Positions 26,336 to 35,778 of a stretch of DNA of 64,000 nt are shown here, piece after piece (position 1 is the stretch's first letter; each line of letters begins with the position of its first letter). A program made the translations under genes and the position numbers. Source of the DNA: Alsobacter soli (GTDB taxonomy: Bacteria > Pseudomonadota > Alphaproteobacteria > Rhizobiales > Beijerinckiaceae); assembly GCF_003004785.1 (NCBI RefSeq), contig NZ_PVZS01000022.1:20977-84976 (forward strand), written 5' to 3'. Below the pieces are notes generated by a model. That model saw only the letters and a program-made list of their open reading frames with translations, was not told where the DNA came from and did not search any database.

Positions 26336-27403
26336 TCAGGCCCTCGCCACGGTCACCAGGCGGACGCGGTAGGACACCAAAGCGTCAGCCGCGAGCACGC
26401 ACATCAGCAGCACACCCTGAAACGCGCGCGTCAGATCCAGGGGCAGCTTCAGCGCAATCTGGGCGCTTTCTCCGCCGATCACCGTCAAAGCCACCACGAG
26501 CGCGCCGAATATCATGCCGAGCGGATGCAATCGGCCAAGAAAAGCGACCGTGATCGCCGTGAAGCCATAGCCGGAGGAGATGCCGGGCTTGAGCTGCCCG
26601 ATCTGGCCCAGCACTTCGACAATGCCCGCGAGCCCCGCGGCGGCGCCCGAGATCGCGAAAGCCGCGATCACCATCCGGTTCGCGCTGAAGCCCGCAAATC
26701 GCGCGGCCTTGGGGGCTTCGCCCGCCACACGCACGCCGAAGCCGAACAGGGTGCGGCTGATCACAAACCAGGCCAGAAGCGCCAGCGCCGGGCCGACGAG
26801 GACGCCGGCATGCAGCCGGCCTCCTTCCGCGAGGTAAGGCAGCGTCGCGTCGAAATTGACGGTCTGGGGAAAATTGAATCCCTTCGGGTCTTTCCAGGGG
26901 CCCCGGACCAGATAGTCGAGCGTGAGATCGGCCACATAGACCAGCATCAGGCTCGTCAGGATTTCGCTGACGCCGAAGGCGACCCGCAGCAGGGCCGGGA
27001 TCATGGCGTAGGCCAGGCCGCCCAGGGCGCCCAGGACCATCGCAGCAGGGATCACCCAGGCTCCGGCTTCGGTCCCTGCCGTATAGAGCGGCAGGATCCC
27101 GCCTACGAGCGCCCCTATGATGAATTGCCCCTCCGCCCCGATGTTCCAGAGACTTGCCCGGAAGCAGAAGGACAGGCCGACCGCGATGATGAGCAGCGGC
27201 GTGGCCTTCACGGCCATCTCCTGAAGACCCCAGTCCTCAGAGAGGGTGTCGACGAAATAGACCTGGAAGGCTGCGAGCGGCGAGCGGCCCATCAGGGCGA
27301 CGACGAGACCGCCGATCAGGATGGCGGCGACCACGGCGGCCACCGGCGCCAAAGCCCGGGCCCAGGGCGAAACGTCCCCACGCGGGACGAGTTCAAGCCG
27401 CAT
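26336..27403 (-). CDS. ABC transporter permease, nucleoside type (NupP/YufP-like)
   Basis: A 355-residue permease, first of the membrane pair. Landmarks are FCFRASLWNIGAEGQFIIGAL (about 80-100) and GYGFTAITVAFLGRLHPLGM near 300. Its start overlaps the ATPase 3' end by 11 bp, and its stop is 2 bp before the next permease. With its partner it forms the channel for a purine or nucleoside-like solute. Confidence 0.9.
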   Translation of the reverse strand: MRLELVPRGDVSPWARALAPVAAVVAAILIGGLVVALMGRSPLAAFQVYFVDTLSEDWGLQEMAVKATPLLIIAVGLSFCFRASLWNIGAEGQFIIGALVGGILPLYTAGTEAGAWVIPAAMVLGALGGLAYAMIPALLRVAFGVSEILTSLMLVYVADLTLDYLVRGPWKDPKGFNFPQTVNFDATLPYLAEGGRLHAGVLVGPALALLAWFVISRTLFGFGVRVAGEAPKAARFAGFSANRMVIAAFAISGAAAGLAGIVEVLGQIGQLKPGISSGYGFTAITVAFLGRLHPLGMIFGALVVALTVIGGESAQIALKLPLDLTRAFQGVLLMCVLAADALVSYRVRLVTVARA

Positions 27404-28949
27404 GGGGGTGTTCCTCGGCGCTTCCAGCCATCAGGAGGCCAATCTTCTCGCGATCGATCTCGCGCGCGGGATGCGTCGCGGACAGGCGTCCGTCATGGAT
27501 CACCGCGATGCGGTCCGCAATGGCGAAGATCTCGTCCAGATCCTGGCTGATGACCACCACCGCCGCGCCACGGGCGGCGAGATCCACCAACGCCTGGCGG
27601 ATCGTCGCGGCGGCGCCGGCGTCCACGCCCCAGGTCGGCTGGTTAACGACCAGCACGCCCGGTTCGCGCAGGATCTCGCGGCCGACCACGAACTTCTGAA
27701 GATTGCCGCCGGACAACGTGCCTGCTGGCGGATCGGCGCGTCCCTTGCGCACGTCGAACACGCGGATGACCTCGGCGGCGACCGCCGCGGCGGCGCGGGA
27801 GTCGATCAGGCCGCCTTTGGCGACGCCTCCCGTCGCATGGCGGGACAGGACCACGTTTTCGGACAGGGTCAGGTTGGGCGCGGCCGCGTGGCCGTTGCGC
27901 TCTTCAGGAACGAAAGCGGCCTGCCGGCGCCGGCGGGCGTCGATGTCCTCGCGGCCAACGGGCCGCCCGTCGATGACCACCGCGTCGGGCCCCTCGGCCA
28001 GGCGCTCGCCGGACATGGCGGCGAAGAGTTCAGCCTGGCCGTTGCCGGCCACGCCCGCGACGCCGACGATCTCCCCGCCCCGCACCGCCAGATCAACGCC
28101 GCGCAGCGGCACGCCATGCACGTCCTCTGGCGCCAGGGACAGCTGTCGAAGCTCGAATCGCACGGGCCCGAGTTGGTGAGCCGGTGCGGCCCGCACTTCG
28201 GTGACCTCCGAACCCACCATGAGGCTCGCCAAGCGACGGACGCTTTCCACCCGCGGGTCGCAGGCCGCCACCACCTTGCCGGCCCGCATGACCGTGGCCC
28301 CCGTGCAGAGCCGCTTCACCTCTTCCAGGCGGTGGGTGATGTAGAGGAGCCCGCATCCGGTGGATGCGAGCTTCTCGAGCGTCAGGAAAAGGGTATCGGC
28401 CTCCTGGGGCGTGAGCACCGAAGTGGGTTCGTCCAGGATCAGCAGCTTCGGCTCTCGCAGGAGCGCCCGAACGATCTCGATTCGCTGCCGCTCGCCCGCG
28501 GACAGCGTCCAGACGGGACGTTCCGGCTCCAGGGCGAGGCCGTAGCGCTGCCCGACCTCGCCGATCCGGCGTGCCACGCTGCGCCTGCTCTCGCTGCGCG
28601 GCAGAGCGACGGCGATGTTCTCGGCGACGGTGAGATTATCGAAGAGCGAGAAGTGCTGGAACACCATTCCGATGCCCAGCCGCCCGGCGTCCTCCGGGCT
28701 CGACAGGGTGATGGGGCGCCCCTGCCAGCGGATCTCGCCCTCATTGGGTTGAAGCAGGCCGAAGAGGATCTTCACCAGCGTCGACTTGCCGGCGCCGTTC
28801 TCGCCGAGGAGGGCATGGATCTCTCCGGCGCGGATGTCGAGGTCGACGCCGTCGTTGGCGGTCAGTTCTCCGAACCGCTTGACGATGCCGCGCAGGCTCA
28901 CGAGCGGCGGCGCGCCGGCCTGCCCCTGCGGGTCCAAACTCCGTGCCAT
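27393..28949 (-). CDS. ABC transporter ATP-binding protein, double-domain nucleoside type (NupO/YufO-like)
   Basis: A 518-residue ATPase with two ABC domains. The first is canonical: Walker A GENGAGKST (about 49-57), VFQHFSLFDNLTV, LSAGERQRI, LLILDEPTSVLT. The second has the degenerate Walker A GVAGNGQAEL and LSGGNLQKF, as usual for ribose and nucleoside systems, so one site probably hydrolyses poorly. It leads the operon; the start has a plausible upstream GAGGAAG-type ribosome site. No regulator or riboswitch was seen ahead of it. Confidence 0.92.
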   Translation of the reverse strand: MARSLDPQGQAGAPPLVSLRGIVKRFGELTANDGVDLDIRAGEIHALLGENGAGKSTLVKILFGLLQPNEGEIRWQGRPITLSSPEDAGRLGIGMVFQHFSLFDNLTVAENIAVALPRSESRRSVARRIGEVGQRYGLALEPERPVWTLSAGERQRIEIVRALLREPKLLILDEPTSVLTPQEADTLFLTLEKLASTGCGLLYITHRLEEVKRLCTGATVMRAGKVVAACDPRVESVRRLASLMVGSEVTEVRAAPAHQLGPVRFELRQLSLAPEDVHGVPLRGVDLAVRGGEIVGVAGVAGNGQAELFAAMSGERLAEGPDAVVIDGRPVGREDIDARRRRQAAFVPEERNGHAAAPNLTLSENVVLSRHATGGVAKGGLIDSRAAAAVAAEVIRVFDVRKGRADPPAGTLSGGNLQKFVVGREILREPGVLVVNQPTWGVDAGAAATIRQALVDLAARGAAVVVISQDLDEIFAIADRIAVIHDGRLSATHPAREIDREKIGLLMAGSAEEHPHAA

Positions 28950-28987
28950 GAACTTCCTCGCCCAGCCCTGAGGCCGTCATGCAGAAT

Positions 28988-29015
28988 GGGCGCCACGATG
29001 CATCGGCGTGGCGCC
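28988..29015 (-). terminator. Hairpin after the quinone oxidoreductase gene
   Basis: GGGCGCCACG and CGTGGCGCCC arms form a perfect 10-bp stem 12 bp past the oxidoreductase stop on the minus strand. The T-run after it is weak (ATTCTG). It probably ends that transcript before the ABC operon. Confidence 0.6.
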
Positions 29016-29026
29016 CAGCGCCAGCC

Positions 29027-29998
29027 TCAGGGGGTGAGGACGATGGATCCCGTCGTCTCGCGGCCCTCCAGCGCGCGGTGGGCCTCGGCGGCGTCCGCGA
29101 GCTTGAATGTCCGGGTGACCGGGATTTTTACGGCGCCGGAGCCCACGACCGCGAAGAGGTCTTCGCACATGGTCAGCAGGTCGGATCGCTTCGCGATGTA
29201 GGTGAACAGCGTGGGGCGGGTGGCGAAGAGCGAACCCTTCTGGCCCAGGATCCCGATGTTGAACGCCTCGATGGGCCCCGACGCGCTTCCGAAGCTCACG
29301 AACATGCCGAGCGGGCGCAGGCAATCGAGCGAGCCCGGAAACGTCGCCTTGCCGACGCCGTCGTAGACCACCTGACACTTCTCGCCCTTCGTGATCTCTG
29401 CCACGCGGGCCACGAAGTCCTCCTCGCGGTAGAGGATGGTGTGGTGGCAGCCGTTCTGCCGGGCGAGTTCGGCCTTGTCGGCGCTGCCCACCGTACCGAT
29501 GACGGTCGCGCCGAGGTGATTGGCCCACTGGCTGGCGATCACGCCGACGCCCCCGGCCGCCGCGTGGATCAGGACCGTGTCGCCGTTCTGCACCCTGTAG
29601 GTCCGGCGCAGCAGATATTGGGCCGTGAGGCCCTTCAGCATCATGCCGGCGGCCGTCTCGTAGTCGATTGCGTCGGGCAGCTTGACCAGGACCTTCTCGG
29701 GAACGTTGCGCTCTTCCGCATAGCCGCCGTAACGCGCCACGTAGGCGACGCGGTCGCCCTTGCGGAACTCCGTCACGCCCTCGCCCACCGCGACCACGTC
29801 GCCCGAGGCCTCGCTGCCCGGAATGATGGGCAAGGGAGCCGGGTAGAGGCCCGTACGGTCATAGACGTCGAGGAAGTTGAGGCCCACCGCCCGGTGCTTC
29901 ACCCGCACCTCGCCCGCGGCCGGATGCGGAAGCTCCACATCCTCATAGGTCAGCGCTTCCGGACCGCCAACCTTGTGCACCCTGACCGCCTTCACCAT
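29027..29998 (-). CDS. NADPH:quinone oxidoreductase (QOR, zinc-free MDR family)
   Basis: A 323-residue cytoplasmic medium-chain oxidoreductase. It lacks the structural-zinc cysteines and has the QOR signatures GLNFLDVYDRTGLYP, GSEASGDVVAVGEGV and VLIHAAAGGVGVIASQWA (NADPH-binding AAGGVG near residue 150). It reduces quinones by one or two electrons with NADPH. The start MVKAVRVHKVGGPEAL fits the family; a longer in-frame ORF upstream does not. It stands alone, divergent from the SulP gene. Confidence 0.92.
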   Translation of the reverse strand: MVKAVRVHKVGGPEALTYEDVELPHPAAGEVRVKHRAVGLNFLDVYDRTGLYPAPLPIIPGSEASGDVVAVGEGVTEFRKGDRVAYVARYGGYAEERNVPEKVLVKLPDAIDYETAAGMMLKGLTAQYLLRRTYRVQNGDTVLIHAAAGGVGVIASQWANHLGATVIGTVGSADKAELARQNGCHHTILYREEDFVARVAEITKGEKCQVVYDGVGKATFPGSLDCLRPLGMFVSFGSASGPIEAFNIGILGQKGSLFATRPTLFTYIAKRSDLLTMCEDLFAVVGSGAVKIPVTRTFKLADAAEAHRALEGRETTGSIVLTP

Positions 29999-30155
29999 TC
30001 GAACCCCCTGGGCTGAAGTTTTCGGCATCTTACGGAGATGCCCTGACTCGGCAACTGCCTCCAAATCTGGCAAGGTGCATTCCACATACGCGCCATGTAC
30101 ATTTTGGCGCCGCCGCCGACGGCGTTCGCCGGTCCCCATCGGTGTGTTCCCCATC

Positions 30156-31865
30156 ATGCGCCCAGAGGCTTCCAGCCGCCGCCAGCCCACCTTTGCTGAG
30201 CTTTTCACTCCGAAACTCGTGACCGTGCTGCGGGAAGGATACCGCTTCCCGGACTTCAAGGCCGACGCCGTCGCGGGCATCACGGTCGCGATGGTGGCCC
30301 TGCCGCTCTCGATGGCGATCGCCAAGGCCAGCGGCACGACGCCGGACCGCGGACTGTTCACCGCCATCGTCGGCGGATTCCTGATCTCCCTGCTCGGCGG
30401 CAGCCGCTTCCAGATCGGTGGCCCGGCCGGCGCCTTCATCGTGGTGGTGGCGGCCAGCATCGAGCAGAGGGGTTTCGACGGCTTTCTGCTTTCGGCGATC
30501 ATGGCCGGGGTGCTGCTGGCCGCCATGGGCCTGCTGAGGCTCGGAACCTACATCAAGTACATCCCACACCCCGTGACCGTGGGCTTCACCAGCGGAATCG
30601 CGGTGATCATCTTCGCAAGCCAGATCACGGACCTGCTCGGCCTCACCCTGCCCGGGCGAGAACCCGCCGCGCTTGTCCCCAAGCTGGAGGCGATCTGGGG
30701 ATCGCTGGCCACGGTGACGCCCGCGGCCGTGCTCGTCGCCGGCTTCTCGGTGGTCCTGATCCTCGGACTGAGGCGCACCCGCCCGCACTGGCCAGGGCTG
30801 TTGATCGCCATCGCCCTCGCGTCGCTTCTCTCGGTGCTGCTCGCCAGGCTTGGCTACCCGGTGGCCACGATCGGCTCGAAGTTCGGCGGGATCCCCAGCA
30901 CGCTGCCTGCCCCGTCGCTTCCTGCGCTTTCCGCCGACAGCATCGCTGCGGCCTTCCCGGACGCGGTCACGTTCGCGCTGCTGGGGGGAATCGAGTCCCT
31001 CCTCTCCGCCGTGGTCGCCGACGGGATGAGCGGCCGGCGCCATCGCTCCAACTGCGAGTTGGTCGCCCAGGGCGTCGCCAACATCGCTTCCGCGATCTTC
31101 GGCGGCATCTGCGCGACGGGCACCATCGCACGCACGGCCACGAATGTGCGGGCCGGGGCGCGGGGGCCCGTGTCGGGCATGCTGCACGCCGTATTCCTGC
31201 TGGTCCTGATGCTCGTCGCGGCGCCGTTGGCGTCCTACGTGCCCCTGGCCGCGCTCGCAGCCGTCCTGGCGGTGGTGTCCTGGAACATGGCTGAAAAGGC
31301 GGAGTTCGCTGCGATCCTGCGGAATTCCCGGGGCGACGCCCTCGTGCTGCTCTCCACGTTCCTGCTCACCATCTTCCGTGACCTGTCGGAAGGCATCGCC
31401 GTAGGCGTCGTGCTTGGCGCGATCATGTTCATGCACCGCATGGCCGAAATCGTGGAAATCGACACCGGCGCCAGGCTGATCGAAAGCGACGAGGCGGATG
31501 CGGCCGGCGCGCGCGGCCGGTACCGGGCCGAGACGGAAGAGGATTTCCTGGTCTACCGGCTCTCGGGGCCCTTCTTCTTCGGAGCCGCCGCCGAGGTTGC
31601 GGCGGTGCTGGACCGCATCGGCCAGACCCCGAAGGTGTTCGTGCTCGACCTCACGCGCGTGCCGTTCGCCGACGCCACGGCTGGAAAGTCGCTCAAGAGC
31701 TTCGCCGAGAAGGCTGTGCGTGGCGGGTCGCGCGTGTACGCGGTCGGCGCTTCGCCAGCCGTGCGCCGCGCCCTCATCGAGAACGGCGCGCGCCCGCCGC
31801 TCATCGACTACGCGGCCACCCTCGAGGACGCGCGAGAGCAGAGCCTGACTGCCCTCGCGGCGTGA
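30156..31865 (+). CDS. SulP family inorganic anion transporter with STAS domain
   Basis: A 569-residue inner-membrane transporter. The SulP core (about residues 30-420) has the typical FKADAVAGITVAMVALPLSMAIA start, GGSRFQIGGPAGAFIVVV, and GGICATGTIARTATNVRAGARGPVSG-like central segment. A cytoplasmic STAS domain follows (about 450-560). SulP proteins move sulfate, bicarbonate or dicarboxylates with H+ or Na+. No carbonic anhydrase or cys gene is adjacent, so the substrate is open. The ATG at 30156 is where family similarity starts. The stop is 9 bp from the convergent terC-like gene. Confidence 0.92.
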   Translation: MRPEASSRRQPTFAELFTPKLVTVLREGYRFPDFKADAVAGITVAMVALPLSMAIAKASGTTPDRGLFTAIVGGFLISLLGGSRFQIGGPAGAFIVVVAASIEQRGFDGFLLSAIMAGVLLAAMGLLRLGTYIKYIPHPVTVGFTSGIAVIIFASQITDLLGLTLPGREPAALVPKLEAIWGSLATVTPAAVLVAGFSVVLILGLRRTRPHWPGLLIAIALASLLSVLLARLGYPVATIGSKFGGIPSTLPAPSLPALSADSIAAAFPDAVTFALLGGIESLLSAVVADGMSGRRHRSNCELVAQGVANIASAIFGGICATGTIARTATNVRAGARGPVSGMLHAVFLLVLMLVAAPLASYVPLAALAAVLAVVSWNMAEKAEFAAILRNSRGDALVLLSTFLLTIFRDLSEGIAVGVVLGAIMFMHRMAEIVEIDTGARLIESDEADAAGARGRYRAETEEDFLVYRLSGPFFFGAAAEVAAVLDRIGQTPKVFVLDLTRVPFADATAGKSLKSFAEKAVRGGSRVYAVGASPAVRRALIENGARPPLIDYAATLEDAREQSLTALAA

Positions 31866-31874
31866 GGGCGCGCG

Positions 31875-32612
31875 TCACTGCGAACGCTTTGCGGCCCGGC
31901 GCTGCCGCGCCTTGCGCCCCGCCGTGATGTTGATCGCCTCGACGCAGCCCGAGAAGGCCATTGCGGCGTAGATGTAACCACGCGGCAGGTGGAAGCCGGT
32001 CGCCTCGGCGCACAACGAGGCCCCGATCAGGATCAGGAACGAGAGCGCCAGCATCTTCGTGGTGGGATGCGCGGCGATGAAGGCCGCCACCGGGCCAGAC
32101 GCGACGTACATCACCCCCATGGAGAGCAGCACCGCGGCGACCATGATCGCCAGGTTGTCGGCCATGCCGATGGCGGTCACGATGGAGTCGATCGAAAAAA
32201 CGAGATCGACCAGCGCGATCTGGAGGATAGCGCCGACGAAGGCCTTCGGCGCAGCGCCGGCGTTCTCGTCGTGCTCTCCTTCCATTCCGGCGTGGATTTC
32301 GTGAGTCGCCTTTGCGACCAGGAAGGCGCCGCCGCCCAGCAGGATCAGATCGCGCCAGGAGAAGCCGTGGCCGATCAGGGTGAACACCGGCTTGGTCAAG
32401 CCGATGATCCAGGTGAGCAACGAGAGGAGCAGGATGCGGAAGACCAGGGCCAATAGGAGCCCGACCGCCCTCGCCTTTCTCGCCTGGTCCTCGGGCAACC
32501 GGGCTACAAGCACCGAGATGAAGACGACGTTGTCGATGCCGAGCACGATCTCCATTGCGGTGAGCGTGACCAGGGCCGCCCAGCCGGCGGGATCCGTCAG
32601 CCAGTCGAACAT
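31875..32612 (-). CDS. TerC family integral membrane protein
   Basis: A 245-residue protein with about seven helices. Hallmarks are AMEIVLGIDNVVFISVLVARLP with the conserved acidic pair (Glu and Asp), and DLVFSIDSIVTAIGMADNL in the second repeat. The loop between helices 3 and 4 holds HEIHAGMEGEHDEN. The family is linked to metal efflux (Mn) and metallation of exported enzymes, and earlier to tellurite resistance. It is followed on the same strand by nothing close; upstream is the Pcs gene, 15 bp away, possibly in one transcript. Confidence 0.9.
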   Translation of the reverse strand: MFDWLTDPAGWAALVTLTAMEIVLGIDNVVFISVLVARLPEDQARKARAVGLLLALVFRILLLSLLTWIIGLTKPVFTLIGHGFSWRDLILLGGGAFLVAKATHEIHAGMEGEHDENAGAAPKAFVGAILQIALVDLVFSIDSIVTAIGMADNLAIMVAAVLLSMGVMYVASGPVAAFIAAHPTTKMLALSFLILIGASLCAEATGFHLPRGYIYAAMAFSGCVEAINITAGRKARQRRAAKRSQ

Positions 32613-32627
32613 CCGTTAGGTCTCCAT

Positions 32628-33380
32628 TCAGTGATCAGATTGCAGCGTCTTGGGGCGGCGGCGCGCCAAGCCCAGGCCTGTGAAATAGGCCGCGCAGACC
32701 AACAGCGCAGCATGCGTGGCTGTATCCGGCTTGAGGTTCTCGGCGATGGCCACGAAACCGGCCACGGCCCAGACAGCCGACATCAGCAAGGTAAGCGGCT
32801 TCAGCTGACGCACCCGGAACGGATGCACGAACACGATCGGCAGCGCCTGCCCTATAGCAGCCGCCAGGATCACGGCCGATGCCGTCCAGACAGGCGGATG
32901 GTAGACGACCAGGTAGAACACGATCACGTTCCACACGGCCGGGAAGCCGGCGAACCAGTTGTCGGGCGTCTTCATCCGGAGGTCGGCGAAATACAGCGCC
33001 GCGGAAACGATGATGACGATCCCCCACAGGATCGCTACGTCCCGCGCCCAGAAATCGCAGAACACCAGGATGGCGGCCGGCACGAAGACGTAGGTCGTGA
33101 AGTCGATTACGAGGTCCAGCACGTCGCCGGAGATATTGGGCACGCGGTCGCGCACATGCAGCGCACGCGCGATGGTGCCGTCGATCCCGTCCACGATCAG
33201 GGCGATCCCGAGCCAGGCGAAGGCGCGCGGAAGGTTGTGGTCGATGGCCGCCAGCAGCGCCAGAAAGGCCAGGGCCCCGCCCGAGGCGGTGAAGAAGTGG
33301 ACGCAATATCCGGGCAGTCGCTCCGAGAAGTTGCGCCTGGCCCGATGTTCTACGGCTTCTTCAGGTTCCACGCGTCGCAC
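32628..33380 (-). CDS. pcs: Phosphatidylcholine synthase
   Basis: A 250-residue membrane CDP-alcohol phosphotransferase that condenses choline with CDP-diacylglycerol to make phosphatidylcholine in one step. The catalytic core is DGIDGTIARALHVRDRVPNI followed by SGDVLDLVIDF, with the Pcs-type longer spacing than in other CDP-alcohol enzymes. VHFFTASGGALAFLAL opens the first helix; about eight helices are predicted. It sits upstream of the terC-like gene (15 bp). Pcs is common in host-associated and soil Alphaproteobacteria. Confidence 0.92.
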   Translation of the reverse strand: MRRVEPEEAVEHRARRNFSERLPGYCVHFFTASGGALAFLALLAAIDHNLPRAFAWLGIALIVDGIDGTIARALHVRDRVPNISGDVLDLVIDFTTYVFVPAAILVFCDFWARDVAILWGIVIIVSAALYFADLRMKTPDNWFAGFPAVWNVIVFYLVVYHPPVWTASAVILAAAIGQALPIVFVHPFRVRQLKPLTLLMSAVWAVAGFVAIAENLKPDTATHAALLVCAAYFTGLGLARRRPKTLQSDH

Positions 33381-33540
33381 ACCGATCCGAGAAGGGACCG
33401 ACGCGGACGGACGGCCCGAAGGGACATTTCACCTGAGCGGTGAACAAACCCTTGGGGTTAAATCACGACAGGCCCCGTTCTGGCCAGAGATTCGCGCCGG
33501 TTGCGCACCGCTGGTTGTCAGGCCCTGCGCGATAGGGGTC

Positions 33541-34404
33541 TCAGCGGGCGACCATTGCGCGCCATACGAGGTCGAAGCCGACGGCAGACACGGCGACCCC
33601 CAGCCCGGCCAAGATGAGCCCCGCGCCGATGATGCGCGGCGCAAGACCACCTGCGGTCACCTTCTCGACCGTGTTCAGGAGGGCGAAGACGCCCATCCAG
33701 AGCAGGTTCATTGTTCCCGCCACCAGCATCAGAGCCATCGTCGCGCCACAGCACCCCAGGCACTGAACACCTTGCTGCACGCCCAAGCGGAGGGCGCTGG
33801 ACGGGCGCTCCGTCAAGCCGGCCTCGAACGCGGACACTGGCGTGCGACAGAAGGCCAGGCAGCGCAGTTTCATGTCGCTGAACTGGTACAAGCCTGCGCC
33901 CCCGATCGCGAAGCCGGCGAGCACGCCGGCGGCGCGCTCCGGCACGCCCAGGAGGGGCCAGAAAGCTCCCGCCGCCGATTGCAGGGCGGCTGCGGCGACT
34001 GAGATCACCGCCCAGACGCCCAGATAGCCCCCGATCAGAAGCAGCGGGCTCGGACTGCGCAGGCCCTGGGCTGCCCGACGCTCCGCCACGTCGGCATAGG
34101 CCAGCGCCATGGGCGCCGCAGTCGGCAGCATCATGGCGACTGACATGACGATCCAAAGCGCCGCGGAAGCTGCGAAAGCCGAGGCGAGCGACCACGCGCT
34201 TGAGCCCCTCTCCAGCGCCACGGGGCGACAGATCGCTCCCAGAAAGGCGTCGGCGCCGCCACCCGCACGGAAGGCCTCCGCCAGCAACGCGGCCCACCCA
34301 GCCAGCGTCAGGACGGCGACGGCCAAAGCGGCCACGGCGCCTGGCGAGCGAAGGAGCGAGCGCGCAGAGGCCCGCTGAGGCTGGGATACAGTTTCCAGAG
34401 ACAT
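33541..34404 (-). CDS. DUF2182 predicted metal-binding integral membrane protein
   Basis: A 287-residue protein with about seven helices. DUF2182 hallmarks are AALWIVMSVAMMLPTAAPM (Met-rich helix), YQFSDMKLRCLAFCRTP with the Lys-Cys pattern, and QGVQCLGCCGATMALMLVAG. The conserved Cys/Met residues suggest a metal (copper-like) site, as proposed for the family. A DUF1326 partner often accompanies it but none is present here. The start is MSLETVSQP; the longer upstream frame is basic and not membrane-like. It is divergent from the UbiH-type gene. Confidence 0.85.
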   Translation of the reverse strand: MSLETVSQPQRASARSLLRSPGAVAALAVAVLTLAGWAALLAEAFRAGGGADAFLGAICRPVALERGSSAWSLASAFAASAALWIVMSVAMMLPTAAPMALAYADVAERRAAQGLRSPSPLLLIGGYLGVWAVISVAAAALQSAAGAFWPLLGVPERAAGVLAGFAIGGAGLYQFSDMKLRCLAFCRTPVSAFEAGLTERPSSALRLGVQQGVQCLGCCGATMALMLVAGTMNLLWMGVFALLNTVEKVTAGGLAPRIIGAGLILAGLGVAVSAVGFDLVWRAMVAR

Positions 34405-34590
34405 GTCTAGCCGGAAAGCAGCAAACGCACGAAACGCTCGAAACACAATGCGGAGGAACACGAACGCCGTCTTCCGCGTCGTTTGGTCCGGACCAGAGGG
34501 ACACACACTGCGGCGTGAAGCCTTGACCCGGATCATGGCCACGCGGGACAAGACGGCTCATGCGCAGCGGGTGCGCAAGAGAGGCGAACC

Positions 34591-35778
34591 ATGACCGAAG
34601 CATCGGCCCCGGCCCAGGACCCCGTCCGCGTCGATGTCGCCGTGGCCGGCGGCGGCGCTGCCGGACTGGCCGCCGCGATCGCGTTGTCACGGCAAGGATG
34701 GGACGTCGCGGTGATCGGACCGACGGCTCCACGCCGTGACGGGCGAACGATCGCCCTGATGGACGGCTCCGTTCGGATCCTCCAGCAGATCGGGGTCTGG
34801 CCGGCGCTCGAGCCCCTCGCCTCACCCCTGGTGACGCTCACGATCATCGACGATACCGGGGCGCTGTTTCGGGCGCCGCCAACCAGCTTCCAGGCGGGGG
34901 AGCTCGGGCTGGACGCCTTCGGCCAGAACATCGAGGCCGCTCCGCTCACGGCGGCCCTGGCGGAAGCGGCCGACCAGCGGCCAGGGCTTTCGCGGATCGA
35001 CGACTCGGCCGCGTCCTTGAGGACAAACCCCGACAAAGTCGTTCTGAGCCTCAAGTCCGGCCGCCGAGTAGAGGCGGCCCTTGTGGTGGGCGCGGACGGT
35101 CGCCACTCCCTCGTGCGCGAAGCTGCGGGGATCCGCGCCCGCGAATGGTCGTATACTCAGACCGCTGTGACAGCGATCCTGGCCCATGAACGGCCCCACC
35201 ATGACACCTCGACGGAATTCCATACGCGCGAGGGACCGTTCACGCTCGTCCCGATGCAGGGCCGGCGCTCCAGCCTCGTCTGGCTGCTGGCGCCGGAAAA
35301 AGCCGAGCGCGTCGCGGCGCTGGATGACGCGGCGTTCGCCGCGGCCGTCGAAAAGCAGGCCCAGTCCATTCTCGGGGCCATGCGCCTGGACGGCCCACGC
35401 GGCGCCGTGCCCATGGGAGGCGTCACCGTCGACCGGTTTGCGGGCGAGCGCTCCGCGCTGGTCGGCGAAGCTGCGCACGTGTTTCCGCCCATTGGCGCGC
35501 AGGGGCTCAATCTCGGGCTGCGAGACGTCGCCGCGTTGGCGAAGGCCGTTGGGCCAGTCGGGGGAGATCCGGGGGCGCCGGACAGGCTCGCCGCCTATGA
35601 TCGCGCCCGCAGGATCGATGTTCGAAGCCGAACAGCCGCTGTCGACCTGCTCAACCGCTCGCTCCTTTCCGGATTTCTGCCGGTAGACATCGCGCGGGGA
35701 CTGGGGCTCATGGCGCTCTCGAGCATCGGCCCCCTGCGCCGCTTCGCCATGCGGCAGGGGCTCGGAACGGCGCCGTAG
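34591..35778 (+). CDS. UbiH/COQ6-family FAD-dependent hydroxylase
   Basis: A 395-residue flavoprotein monooxygenase. It has the FAD-binding GGGAAGLAAAIALSRQG (about 20-36), the NADPH/FAD motif VVGADGRHSLVREAAG near residue 168, and GEAAHVFPPIGAQGLNLGLRD near 290. This GEAAH form is the alphaproteobacterial UbiH/UbiF/UbiL pattern of ubiquinone-ring hydroxylases. Which ring carbon it serves cannot be read. A related flavin monooxygenase role is possible. It ends with its stop abutting the stop of the convergent CoA transferase gene. Confidence 0.88.
   Translation: MTEASAPAQDPVRVDVAVAGGGAAGLAAAIALSRQGWDVAVIGPTAPRRDGRTIALMDGSVRILQQIGVWPALEPLASPLVTLTIIDDTGALFRAPPTSFQAGELGLDAFGQNIEAAPLTAALAEAADQRPGLSRIDDSAASLRTNPDKVVLSLKSGRRVEAALVVGADGRHSLVREAAGIRAREWSYTQTAVTAILAHERPHHDTSTEFHTREGPFTLVPMQGRRSSLVWLLAPEKAERVAALDDAAFAAAVEKQAQSILGAMRLDGPRGAVPMGGVTVDRFAGERSALVGEAAHVFPPIGAQGLNLGLRDVAALAKAVGPVGGDPGAPDRLAAYDRARRIDVRSRTAAVDLLNRSLLSGFLPVDIARGLGLMALSSIGPLRRFAMRQGLGTAP

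Noticed and set aside
34455..34483. GGAAC...CGTT pair upstream of the UbiH-like gene as an EcfG promoter
   Set aside because: The spacer is 20 bp, outside the 16-17 bp of the two accepted sites.
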